NCBI GenBank assembly: GCA_016185945.1
Contig: JACPMR010000004.1
Coordinates: 1-64,000, forward strand
Source of the DNA: Candidatus Woesearchaeota archaeon
Lineage (GTDB): Archaea > Nanobdellota > Nanobdellia > Woesearchaeales > GW2011-AR4
Length of the DNA stretch: 64,000 bases
Reading direction: 5' to 3'
The notes under the pieces were generated by a model. The model ran no database searches. It saw only the letters and a program-made list of their open reading frames with translations, and was not told where the DNA came from. Below are positions 51,218 through 59,389 of this stretch, piece by piece. The position numbers and the translations under genes were made by a program. The stretch's first letter is position 1; each line of letters begins with the position of its first letter.

Positions 51218-54200
51218 TTAAATGTCTTCCCTACCAAACCGCTTATCATAATTTGACCTTAATGCTAACCACACATCCACTGCCCAGCCTTCTTTAATTG
51301 GTACTCTTACAACTTTTTCTAACCACTCCAAAGAGTGATTGGCTTTGAATGTTTTGTTCATGATTAAAGTCTTGCACAAATCCACCCCATAAGATTCAAA
51401 CATTGATTTCGGCATATCATCTATTTTCTTGATAATCTCTTGTTTCTTTTCTTCACTTGTATTAAGAGATAGAATATCAAAATACTGACGAAGGTCAATT
51501 TTGAGGAGTCCTTCAAGCTTTTTCTTATAACGAATATGCTTCTCAAGTTTCTTTAATTTTACTTGGCTGACAAAAGCCATATAATTGACGATGCTTTCAG
51601 GTTTAGTATTTTTTGTTACCTCTCCAAATTTATCTATTTTGGTACGGAGTTCTTCTTGTTTGTTTATCTGAGCTACTTGCTCAATAAATTTTTGTCCATC
51701 TTCTTCTAGAAATATTACCAGCTGTTTTCTTATTTGATTAACAGTTTTTTGATTCAAACCGGAATTAGCAAATTCGTTCTTGACATAATCATTAAGTGAT
51801 GGAAATATCTTTCTTGCTTCAGTCTTCAGTATTGGGTCTTGCAATTTTTCAAGTAGAGATTCTTTAATAATACTTAAATCAATGATCTTGTAGAGTTCAT
51901 CAAGTTTATGATCATATTCTTCCTCTTCTGATAAACTGTCATACCCAATGTCTGCCTCAATTATTTGATTTTCAATTCTACCAAATGTGTCTATTAAACT
52001 CTTGAATTCTTCTCCTAATTGTTTGTTCTCATGGAGGTATTCCATAATATCTTTATCGTAATATGCTCCGCATGAATCCGCCTTATACGCCCCTAATTGT
52101 TTTAGTAAACCTATCCTTTTATTCAATGATTCCCTATTCGTCCCCTTCGCTCCAATTATATGGGCATATTTTTCATCATGGAGGTCACTATAGTAATTTA
52201 AATCTGGCCTCACAGTTCCAATAATGATTAGTTTGCATTTTGCTCTTGTAACGGCAACATTCAGAATCTTATAGTCTTGTAAAATCTTTGGGTCGCCAAC
52301 TCCAGTGTAGGATGTGATATCAAAGATTATTATATCTTTTTCCCTACCTTGAAATTTATGCACTGTGCCAACTTCTAAGTCTGTCATAAGCATATAGGTT
52401 TCGGCTTTTATGAGCGCCTTATTGACGGGATCTTCCTTGATTTTGTCTCGTAAATAAGGGTCTAAAGAAGGATTTTCGTATAGGTACTTCCTAATTAATT
52501 CTACTTGGTCGTTATATGGTGCTATGACTCCTATTTTTTCACGGTATTCTGGTTCAGTTTTTGATTGGCTATAATAAATAGCCTCAAGATACCTTTTTAG
52601 TAGTATTATGGTTATCGCTGCTTGTGCAATATGGAAGTATCTCATTTGCCGACCAGGAAATTTGTCTGCCCAATCCTTATTAGAGCTATACTTTAATTTA
52701 TAAGGAAGAGATACTAAATCAATCCAAACTACTCTCTTTTTTGGATCAATAACATCCTTTACAAGATTATTATCAAAATTAATCTTGGAAAGAAAATTAT
52801 ATTTTTGTAATTGATACTCTGTAATCTTTGTATGTAATATGTTGTTATAGAACATATCATTGGAGAATTTAATAATCTCAGGGTAAGAACGGTGTTGGCA
52901 AATCAATTTCACAAGAGCACTAGATTTAGTAGTATTTAAATATAGAACCAAATCCGAGAAGAATGATTTTTCTAAATGCTCAATCTCACCACTAGTCAAA
53001 CCGTTCCTTTTAAGGTACTGTTTTACATTGTCATCTAAAAACGGATTTAATTGGTAAGCATCCCCTATCAATAACATTTTCTGAGTCTTTGCTGCTACTA
53101 GCATTATTTTAGAGAATTCAATCATTGAGCATTCATCAATTATAGCTAAATCAAATTCAAAATTATCAAATAATGGTGTGCCTAGTTTGTCTAAAGTAGC
53201 TCCAACTATATTGTGCTTTTTTATTATATCTATCTTCAATTCCTTTTTGTCTTTCCTTTTCTTCGAAAGGCACACAGTCTTGACATCTTTGAGCCTAATT
53301 CTTTGTTCAAAAGCAACACGAATCATTTTCTCTCTCAAAGATGCCTCCTCTTTTAATAGCACAGCAAAAACATTATCAACAGCGACATTTGTGAAAGAAG
53401 TTACAAGTATTTTCATTTCAGGTTTTAATTTAATTAGCTGTCTAATTATTTCTACCGTAGTTTTCGTTTTTCCAGTTCCGCCAGGACCAGTAACGGCAAG
53501 AACGTAACCATCGGGATTATTATAAATTTCAATTGTTTTTTTTACAACTTCTTTTTGCTCATTATTTAGGTCATCAATAAACTGAATATCACTAGTTCCA
53601 GTTGGTTCATAAATACCTATTTCTGGTAAGCCTAATGCACCATCGGTGTAAATATCTGTAAGTAAGCTCCTAAATTTTTTGTATTTTATTGGATTATCGA
53701 TAATTAGATTCATATGCCTTTGGATATTGCTAAATAAAAATCTTACATCTTCTTCAAGGATTAGCCTAGCCCTATTCTTAGTTACTAATTTTGCCTGTTT
53801 GGTATCTAGTATTTCTACACAAACCTTGTCTCCCCTAACAAGAAATATCATACCCAATGCAGAAAACTCAGATAAAGATTTTCCTTCTGGTAACACTCCC
53901 TTTAAACGGATGGAAACTATGGTTCCACTCCTTATTCTTCTATCTTCCACATCATAATCCAAGAAAGTTGCTTCAAGTACATTTGCATATATATCTTCTA
54001 TAACAATCTCATAAATAGTTTTTCTTAGTGGCCTGTATTTTTGCATTAATCCGATATACCTTATGAAAACATCTATATACTTAATTTGAACCTTAAATTC
54101 TGCTTCAGCCTTTAAGATATCTTCAAATGAAACTTCAAATTCTTCTCGCTTTGTATCATCATATAACACCGAATAGGCTTCGTTCACCAGCTTGAACTGT

Positions 54201-54328
54201 TCTTCAGCATCAGGTTGGTCATTTATGTCTGGGTGGTATTTTTTGGCGAGATTTAAGTAAGCTTTCTTGATATCTTCTTTAGAACATCCCTTTCTTAATC
54301 CTAATATTTCATAATAATCCCATGCCAT
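51218..54328 (-). CDS. J-domain protein fused to UPF1-like SF1 helicase
   Basis: A 1036-residue protein. Residues 3-65 are a complete DnaJ domain ([21 protein letters not shown] with HPD at 32-34). Residues 250-780 form a superfamily 1 helicase: GPGGTGKT (281-288), IIDECS (397-401), [20 protein letters not shown] and NVAVTRAK, nearest to the UPF1/Dna2/DUF2726-type group. Residues 790-1036 are helical and unassigned. J domains recruit Hsp70, so this links a nucleic-acid motor to chaperone action, an uncommon arrangement. Confidence 0.88.
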   Translation of the reverse strand: MAWDYYEILGLRKGCSKEDIKKAYLNLAKKYHPDINDQPDAEEQFKLVNEAYSVLYDDTKREEFEVSFEDILKAEAEFKVQIKYIDVFIRYIGLMQKYRPLRKTIYEIVIEDIYANVLEATFLDYDVEDRRIRSGTIVSIRLKGVLPEGKSLSEFSALGMIFLVRGDKVCVEILDTKQAKLVTKNRARLILEEDVRFLFSNIQRHMNLIIDNPIKYKKFRSLLTDIYTDGALGLPEIGIYEPTGTSDIQFIDDLNNEQKEVVKKTIEIYNNPDGYVLAVTGPGGTGKTKTTVEIIRQLIKLKPEMKILVTSFTNVAVDNVFAVLLKEEASLREKMIRVAFEQRIRLKDVKTVCLSKKRKDKKELKIDIIKKHNIVGATLDKLGTPLFDNFEFDLAIIDECSMIEFSKIMLVAAKTQKMLLIGDAYQLNPFLDDNVKQYLKRNGLTSGEIEHLEKSFFSDLVLYLNTTKSSALVKLICQHRSYPEIIKFSNDMFYNNILHTKITEYQLQKYNFLSKINFDNNLVKDVIDPKKRVVWIDLVSLPYKLKYSSNKDWADKFPGRQMRYFHIAQAAITIILLKRYLEAIYYSQSKTEPEYREKIGVIAPYNDQVELIRKYLYENPSLDPYLRDKIKEDPVNKALIKAETYMLMTDLEVGTVHKFQGREKDIIIFDITSYTGVGDPKILQDYKILNVAVTRAKCKLIIIGTVRPDLNYYSDLHDEKYAHIIGAKGTNRESLNKRIGLLKQLGAYKADSCGAYYDKDIMEYLHENKQLGEEFKSLIDTFGRIENQIIEADIGYDSLSEEEEYDHKLDELYKIIDLSIIKESLLEKLQDPILKTEARKIFPSLNDYVKNEFANSGLNQKTVNQIRKQLVIFLEEDGQKFIEQVAQINKQEELRTKIDKFGEVTKNTKPESIVNYMAFVSQVKLKKLEKHIRYKKKLEGLLKIDLRQYFDILSLNTSEEKKQEIIKKIDDMPKSMFESYGVDLCKTLIMNKTFKANHSLEWLEKVVRVPIKEGWAVDVWLALRSNYDKRFGREDI

Positions 54329-54353
54329 TTTTTATAAGATATACATTCCTATT

Positions 54354-54635
54354 TTAAAATATGTCTCTAATTAGGCAACAAACAATTTGACTATGTCTAT
54401 AGAGAAATTGGCCCCCCTTCTTACTAAAAATCTTCTTCCTTGTAAGAATCTTCTCTTCCCTTATCTTCTTGGGCCTTCCTCTTGTTTCACGAACATGCTC
54501 AGCTTCTATAAACAGTTTATCCCGCAACATTTCTAAGATAACTTCCTGTATTGAAGTGTAAGAATACTTTTGCTTTTCAGCTTCCAATTTATGAAGAATT
54601 GGTTCAGGTACAGATAATAATATTCGCTTTGCCAT
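54354..54635 (-). CDS. Small ribbon-helix-helix-like protein
   Basis: A 93-residue protein. KRILLSVPEPILHKLEAEKQKYSYTSIQEVILEMLRDKL resembles a ribbon-helix-helix domain with strand then two helices. A basic RGRPKKIREEKILTRKK (AT-hook-like GRP) follows and then a more hydrophobic end that may be out-of-frame extension. It lies upstream of, and on the same strand as, the J-domain helicase and may regulate it. Confidence 0.6.
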   Translation of the reverse strand: MAKRILLSVPEPILHKLEAEKQKYSYTSIQEVILEMLRDKLFIEAEHVRETRGRPKKIREEKILTRKKIFSKKGGQFLYRHSQIVCCLIRDIF

Positions 54636-54768
54636 TTTGCTATGTTATCAATATATATCAAATTATATAATAATATATCACTACTATTTAAGCTTTATGC
54701 TTTTTAAAAGACGATAAACATAACTAAACTAACTAAAAATAAAGAAAAAATAATAAATGATTAATTAT

Positions 54769-54859
54769 GCTATTCTTCGCCCCCGAACCCTAAAGAATAG
54801 CCAAAACGAGCCCCCGATTCTGAACTACTGACGAAAACAAACTAAAGCCCCCGATTACG
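54769..54859 (+). repeat. Right inner inverted repeats of the 12 kb block
   Basis: Hairpin GCTATTCTT/AAGAATAGC (54769-54777 with 54793-54801), then AGCCCCCGATT (54809-54819) and TAAAGCCCCCGATTAC (54843-54858), inverted copies of 42851-42861 and 42813-42829. Confidence 0.6.
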
Positions 54860-54892
54860 AATAGATAGACTGCTTCGCAGTAATATATGGTA

Positions 54893-55195
54893 ACGTTATA
54901 ATAAAAAACTACTGCAGCAACTGAATTTACGGCAACTCAAAAACTCTGCGGACGCAGTTTTCCCACACTTCGTATGGAAAAAGATTTTAACAAGGGTTAA
55001 ACGGAAAAATCGGTCGCTATGCTAATTTTCCAAGAAAATTCCCGATTTTTCCCAAATGCCAATCCATCTCTGAAAATTTTGTCAGGAGTGAAAAATGTGG
55101 GTTGCCTCATTTTTCCTCGCCAAAATTTTCGAGGGATTGCCACTTCGTTTAACCCTATAAGTTATACGCAATTTTTTCGGGGGCTAACGACTAAA
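54893..55195 (+). repeat. Right outer inverted repeats and border site S1
   Basis: GTTATAATAAAAAA (54893-54906), GCAGCAACT and TTTACGGCAACTCAAAAA (54914-54944) are inverted copies from 42569-42808. Hairpin TTTTCC/GGAAAA (54958-54963 with 54976-54981). Core AAAGATTTTAA, CAAGGG, TTAAACGGAAA (54980-55007). Then a conserved block with GGGTTGCCTCA (55098) and CTTCGTTTAA, ending GTTATACGC at about 55166-55174. CGGGGGCT follows and pairs with 56768-56782. Confidence 0.65.
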
Positions 55196-55252
55196 ATAGG
55201 GGCACACTCAAAACGAATAATATAAATAGTAGAACCTTTTGAATATGAAAAT

Positions 55253-55471
55253 ATGAGAGGTGGTCTATTAATTGCAGGTGCTGTAATAATATTTCTAGGA
55301 TTTCTTTTAACAGTTACAATTATTGGGGCTATTCTTGGCATACCTTTGATAATTGCAGGAGCTATTGTGTTTATTCTGGGATTATTTTTGTCTCCTACCA
55401 AACAACAAAATCAAATAATAATCCAACAACATGTCGGAGACAAACATGTTAAAAGTAAAAAAGAAGATTAA
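55253..55471 (+). CDS. Two-helix membrane protein
   Basis: A 72-residue protein with two glycine-rich membrane helices (residues 4-24 and 28-46, GGLLIAGAVIIFLGFLLTVTII and GIPLIIAGAIVFILGLFL) and a short polar tail. The shape matches DUF-type small two-TM proteins often annotated as hydrophobic/stress proteins. It is the first gene in a cassette with nested inverted repeats on both sides; the next gene starts 34 bases later on the same strand. Confidence 0.5.
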   Translation: MRGGLLIAGAVIIFLGFLLTVTIIGAILGIPLIIAGAIVFILGLFLSPTKQQNQIIIQQHVGDKHVKSKKED

Positions 55472-55505
55472 AACTCATCATTAAATAAATAACTTTTATT
55501 CTACT

Positions 55506-55928
55506 ATGAGCATTAGAAGAGGGAAGCTGGGGGAATATAGAATAATTGTAGAATTGTTAAAAAGGGGCTATAATGTTTTTGAGGTTGTAGATGATAATGA
55601 AGGCATAGACTTTGTAATAAGATTACCAAATGGTAGGTACATTGAGATACAAGCAAAATACAAAAAAGATGGGTATTTTAATCAGTTTTATATGAGGAAA
55701 GAGCCAAGCGATAATTATTTTTTTATATTTTATTGGGCTGATGAAGACCACTTTTGGATTGTTCCCTCAAAGGAAATTAAGGAAAAAGCAAGTTATCAGC
55801 AAGATGGTGTGTGGAAAAATACCTATACAATAAACCTAACAAGTGGTGTTCAGAGAGAAACTTTTAAAGATTACAAAGACAAATGGGATTTATTAGAAAG
55901 AGAAGTTGAAAAACAGGTAAAGGAGTAG
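55506..55928 (+). CDS. PD-(D/E)XK nuclease-like protein (DUF4365-like)
   Basis: A 140-residue protein. GKLGEYRIIVELLKRGYNVF, then GIDFVIRLPNGRYIEIQAKYK: the E, D and E-x-Q-x-K set matches a PD-(D/E)XK nuclease of the group annotated as group I intron endonuclease-like or DUF4365. WIVPSKEI follows, also typical. It could cut DNA or be inactive binding protein. Adjacent genes on the other strand form a toxin-antitoxin-like pair. Confidence 0.7.
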   Translation: MSIRRGKLGEYRIIVELLKRGYNVFEVVDDNEGIDFVIRLPNGRYIEIQAKYKKDGYFNQFYMRKEPSDNYFFIFYWADEDHFWIVPSKEIKEKASYQQDGVWKNTYTINLTSGVQRETFKDYKDKWDLLEREVEKQVKE

Positions 55929-55929
55929 A

Positions 55930-56310
55930 TTATACCACAGCTTCACAAACCAATTCAGAATTAGGCAATTTCTGGTTTATCTGTTGAGAAATAATTGGGT
56001 TCTTTTCAACAATCTTGTTTCTAACTTTGATTTGAAATACCAATCTTATTTCTATAATATTTTCATGAACATTAATATTAAACTGCCAATTTGGTATATT
56101 CAATAAACTTTTCTTATCAATATTTAGATATTCAGCAGCATCAAATATTTGAATTCCAGTCAAAAATCCTTCTTTATCTACATCTACTACCAAATTATCT
56201 AATAATTCAATAGATTTAACATATTCCCTATCCTTTACTTTAAAAAATAGTATATCATGTTTGTAATCATAATCAACTTCTCCCTTTCCTTCTAATTTGT
56301 TTTGAGTCAT
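55930..56310 (-). CDS. DUF2283 protein (probable antitoxin)
   Basis: A 126-residue protein with DUF2283 in its middle: DYDYKHDILFFKVKDREYVKSIEL, then LLDNLVVDVDKEGFLTGIQIFDAAEYL. DUF2283 proteins often pair with small DUF4258- or BECR-like toxins. Its start lies two bases after the stop of the upstream gene 56312-56644, so the order is toxin-like then antitoxin-like. Function as antitoxin is inferred. Confidence 0.7.
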   Translation of the reverse strand: MTQNKLEGKGEVDYDYKHDILFFKVKDREYVKSIELLDNLVVDVDKEGFLTGIQIFDAAEYLNIDKKSLLNIPNWQFNINVHENIIEIRLVFQIKVRNKIVEKNPIISQQINQKLPNSELVCEAVV

Positions 56311-56311
56311 T

Positions 56312-56644
56312 TTACAATCTTGGTACTTGTGTTTTATCTGGTAAATAAAATGTAACTATCTCAATTTTATTTGGTTGAATATCAAGCATTAGTCTTAAAA
56401 CCTCGTTTTTGCTGTAATCGTAAAATACTGCATAATTTCCGTTAAACTGGATGCCAACCAATACAGGTATTTTAGCTGATAAATACTCTTTAAGTACTTC
56501 ATCTTTAAAAATCTTTCTCTGCTTTTCGCTTAAACGAAAAAATGTATGGTCAGTAGTATTAATTTGGTCTTTTGTGTAATTTTTAATAATATTAAGAAAA
56601 GCCTCTACTTCCACCTTCTTTTCTATTTTATGCCCCTTTACCAT
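56312..56644 (-). CDS. Possible DUF4258-like toxin paired with DUF2283
   Basis: A 110-residue protein: DHTFFRLSEKQRKIFKDEVLKEYL, then strands PVLVGIQFNGNYAVFYDYSKN and VLRLMLDIQPNKIEIVTFYL. The helix-then-strands layout resembles small RNase toxins of RelE-like shape. Evidence is the pairing with the DUF2283 gene; no catalytic residue can be named. It lies within the same cassette as 55253-55928 but on the opposite strand. Confidence 0.45.
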   Translation of the reverse strand: MVKGHKIEKKVEVEAFLNIIKNYTKDQINTTDHTFFRLSEKQRKIFKDEVLKEYLSAKIPVLVGIQFNGNYAVFYDYSKNEVLRLMLDIQPNKIEIVTFYLPDKTQVPRL

Positions 56645-56714
56645 TACATTATATGGACTGAGCTATAATTTAAAGATTTTTCCATAAAAGAGCCCCGATT
56701 CCTGATACTTTTGA

Positions 56715-57005
56715 GAGTGTGCCCCTTAATGCAGTTCTTTATTGCTCACTTTATTCGCTTGATTGAAACGAGCCCCCGAAAAAACTTTGCTTTCAGCAAC
56801 CACGTTGCACTTTCGCATTCGCTCAGGGCGCTAAACAGGGGTTTTACGATTCGCTCCTTGCAGTCGCTCATCCAAATTGAATTTTCATCTCTGATTTCAG
56901 CTCTGTTCCGTTAAATTTTGTGGGTTGCCTCAAAATCGAGGGAAAAATTTTCGAGGGCGTAGGACTTCGTTTAATTCTATAAGTTATACGCAATTTTTGC
57001 GAACA
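56715..57005 (+). repeat. Cassette-border site S2
   Basis: TTTTGAGAGTGTGCCCC (56715-) and AGCCCCCGAAAAAA (56768-) are inverted copies of 55180-55215, nested in mirror order around four genes. Core AGGGCGCTAAA, CAGGGG, TTTTACGATTC (56825-56852), then GGGTTGCCTCA (56922) and CTTCGTTTAA leading to GTTATACGC. This long gap shows no gene. Confidence 0.65.
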
Positions 57006-57108
57006 CCTAATTAATAGAAAGGAAAGGGGACTTAATCCAAATTACTATCCCTTAAGAGTAGTAATAACAGCAAAGTTTATAAATGATTGAATTTATCAAT
57101 ATAGATAT

Positions 57109-57888
57109 ATGGCAGAAATAAATGACCAAGAATTAAGAAGATTTCCAGATTTATCTTTAGAAGAACAAATACAACTTTATGATTCTATAAGAGCTTCTGG
57201 TAAAACTCCAGAGAGAGAATTACTCCGAGTTTCTGAATCAACTCCTCATGATTTTGTTAATATTAGAAGCGATCCTAATTGTCCAATGGACCAAGCTATA
57301 TACAAGGTTAGAAAAGGACATATCGTCATGGCAGAATATGAGGTTGCAAGAAGTGGAATTAGTAGGGCACAAGCAGGATTTATTGGAGAAGTGGTAATGG
57401 ACAGCCTGCAAAAACCTGGACAGGTAGATTTAATGCATTTTCCAAAAGGATTAGAGTATTTAGAAAAAGCAGATTTAAGTGATCCAAGGATTGCTGCAGA
57501 TGCAAGAAAAAGTCTTTTGGAAAGTGCTTTAAGTGATCCCGAAGCACAAAGACTATTTACAGATACTGAAAAATATAGTCTAATATATGGGCTTGCAAAT
57601 GATAGATACTCTAGAAAGACTAGTGTTGGAATTGTAGAAGAACCTCCATCAGGATTTAATGATGGTTTGTTAAGATTAAGCAGAGGTGTAGAAATTGATA
57701 TGTCAAATATTAGATTAATTCATATTATTGGAGTTGATTCAAGGGTTGCAGAAGCACAAAGAAATTACGCACAGAGAGGAGACAGAGTTGAAGTTCTATT
57801 TCAAGGTAATTGGTATCCTGCAACAGTAATTGATACTTCTGCATCAAGAAATGCTATTGGAGTAAGATGTGATCAAAAAGTTCGTTAA
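57109..57888 (+). CDS. Hypothetical protein, leaderless
   Basis: A 259-residue soluble protein without recognised motif. N-terminal helices (ELRRFPDLSLEEQIQLYDSIRASG) are followed by a mixed middle with NCPMDQAIYKVRKGHIVMAEYEVARSGISRAQAGFIGEVV. The end (GDRVEVLFQGNWYPATVIDTSASRNAIGVRC) looks like a small Tudor/SH3-like barrel. A TTTATAAA box about 30 bases before the ATG supports expression. The last 35 bases overlap a truncated PIN gene on the other strand. Confidence 0.55.
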   Translation: MAEINDQELRRFPDLSLEEQIQLYDSIRASGKTPERELLRVSESTPHDFVNIRSDPNCPMDQAIYKVRKGHIVMAEYEVARSGISRAQAGFIGEVVMDSLQKPGQVDLMHFPKGLEYLEKADLSDPRIAADARKSLLESALSDPEAQRLFTDTEKYSLIYGLANDRYSRKTSVGIVEEPPSGFNDGLLRLSRGVEIDMSNIRLIHIIGVDSRVAEAQRNYAQRGDRVEVLFQGNWYPATVIDTSASRNAIGVRCDQKVR

Positions 57889-58057
57889 AATCTTCTTCTG
57901 TTCTTTTTGTTTTACCTTTAAGGTAATCATTGTATTTCTTAAATTCTTCAAAAATAAATTCTGGCGCATAGAGGGTATGCTTAAATAAAATATCAGAAGT
58001 TCCACTTTCTTTTAGCAAAGCCGCAAAAAGAATATTTGAATCTATTACTAAATCCAT
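57854..58057 (-). pseudogene. Truncated PIN-domain toxin (VapC remnant)
   Basis: A 67-residue fragment matching only the first half of a PIN protein: MDLVIDSNILFAALLKESGTSDILF, then APEFIFEEFKKYNDYL. The first acidic residues are present, but the second half with its other metal ligands is missing. The frame stops where it meets gene 57109-57888. Probably broken by cassette rearrangement. Its VapB-like partner directly upstream is intact. Confidence 0.7.
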
Positions 58058-58059
58058 GA

Positions 58060-58284
58060 TTAAGCCTTTCTGTATCTTTTCGCCAGATTTTTGTTTAATT
58101 CCCTTCCTAATCTCAATGCGTCTTCTTCAGTCAGAGTGCTATCAGATTTAAATTTTCTTAAAAATTCCAAATCCTTTATTCTCTGCATAAAGGCTTGCCT
58201 TGCTACCTCAGACCAGTTCATTTCTGGAAATTTTTCCATCTTATTTTTCAGTTCTGATGGCACTGCTAAAGTCATTGTTGTCAT
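58060..58284 (-). CDS. vapB: VapB-like antitoxin
   Basis: A 74-residue protein: TMTLAVPSELKNKMEKFPEMNWSEVARQAFMQRIKDLEFL, a typical archaeal VapB with ribbon-helix-helix N-terminus, and a charged toxin-wrapping tail. The partner PIN gene two bases downstream is truncated, so the antitoxin may be an orphan. ATATGTGTAAATATGTATAATATG with TATA elements precedes it. Confidence 0.75.
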   Translation of the reverse strand: MTTMTLAVPSELKNKMEKFPEMNWSEVARQAFMQRIKDLEFLRKFKSDSTLTEEDALRLGRELNKNLAKRYRKA

Positions 58285-58399
58285 AGTCTCGACCTCCGAT
58301 ATGTGTAAATATGTATAATATGTTTAAATATATAAACTTTACGATTTTAGCCCCAACCCTTCACCCTTTTATTTGATTAGGCTTACGCCATTTAAGATA

Positions 58400-58667
58400 C
58401 GAGACTTTCTCAACTCTTCGGACGAAGTTTGCCAGAACTACGTAACTGGCAAAGAATATAACAAGGGTTAAACGGAAAAATCGGTCGCTAAAGCTAAAAC
58501 GCCAAGCGTTTTCCCGATTTTTCCCAAATGCCAATCCATCTCTGAAAATTTTGTCAGGAGTGAAAATTCATGGGTTGCCTCAAAAATCCTCACGAGGAAA
58601 AAATTTCGAGGAGAAAAACTTCGTTAAATTCCGATGTTATATTCAATTATTACTCGGGGTATGGGGC
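58400..58667 (+). repeat. Cassette-border site S3
   Basis: CGGACGAA, hairpin TTTGCCAG/CTGGCAAA (58428-58435 with 58446-58453) around loop AACTACGTAA. Core AAAGAATATAA, CAAGGG, TTAAACGGAAA (58451-58478). The next block repeats 54997-55110 closely, with GGGTTGCCTCA at 58572. GGGGTATGGGGC (58656-58667) is inverted exactly at 59142-59153. Confidence 0.65.
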
Positions 58668-58715
58668 TTGAAATAGAAAGTTTAATTTAGTAGATTCCAA
58701 ATATATCTAAAAAAA

Positions 58716-59135
58716 ATGGATAAGCAAATTGTAAAAGATACAAAACTGCTATACAAAATGTCTTATCATATGGCTACAAGTCTTTTGAAACAATTTCAAG
58801 AATTTCATCCATTGACAGCATTTATTGATAAGGAAGGTAAATCTAGTTACCTAAACATATTTGAGGGAAATGAGTTTCCAAATTCAAAAAAATTGGTACA
58901 AAAATATACTAAATTTTATAAAAAAGAATCGAAAAAATATAGGGCAGTTTCTATAATATATAATACTACAGTTAAAGAACCTAGTGGTAAAGCTAAAGAC
59001 ACAGTAATAATATCAATCCACCATAAAGGAGGTTACTCTAAAGTATTTCATGTACCCTACAAAATAATATCCAAAAATAAAATACATTTTTATAAAACTG
59101 AAAGTGCCGAGCAAAAGAGCTATATTTTTTCTTAA
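58716..59135 (+). CDS. Hypothetical protein in a one-gene cassette
   Basis: A 139-residue basic protein: KLLYKMSYHMATSLLKQFQEFHPLTAFIDKEGKSSYLNIF, then strands YRAVSIIYNTTVKEPSG and DTVIISIHHKGGYSKVFHVPYKII. No family recognised. It is flanked by the exact 12-base inverted repeat 58656-58667/59142-59153, so it is a single-gene cassette. Very lysine-rich and AT-rich. Confidence 0.5.
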   Translation: MDKQIVKDTKLLYKMSYHMATSLLKQFQEFHPLTAFIDKEGKSSYLNIFEGNEFPNSKKLVQKYTKFYKKESKKYRAVSIIYNTTVKEPSGKAKDTVIISIHHKGGYSKVFHVPYKIISKNKIHFYKTESAEQKSYIFS

Positions 59136-59141
59136 TTAATT

Positions 59142-59236
59142 GCCCCATACCCCTCCGTCATAACTCTGCTTGCGCAGGTCATCCCCACTCCGCTTCGCTC
59201 GTAGGGCTGACTCGCTAAACAGGCATTAACAGACTC
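59142..59236 (+). repeat. Cassette-border site S4
   Basis: GCCCCATACCCC (59142-59153) closes the previous cassette. Core: GACTCGCTAAA, CAGGCA, TTAACAGACTC (59209-59236). The GCTTCGCTCG stretch before it replaces the usual hairpin. The gap to 59389 shows CTTCGGCTGAAATTTAAG, a weak version of the CTTCGTTTAA block. Confidence 0.5.
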
Positions 59237-59389
59237 CGAAAAATGAGCCCTACTCTAAAGGTTTCCTTCTCATTTTTCGTCGTCCAAATTTTTTCTTCGG
59301 CTGAAATTTAAGTCTATTATTATCCAATCACCCACCCAGACGGCGCGCGAAAACGATAACTTAATAAATCAAGATATTAATTTAGTTTT

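Noticed and set aside
55019-55225. A 68-codon protein inside border site S1
   Set aside because: The frame lies within the repeated border block; the matching block at S3 does not keep it open.
56711-56914. A 67-codon protein inside the S2 gap
   Set aside because: It consists of border-site repeat sequence and has no promoter or plausible domain.
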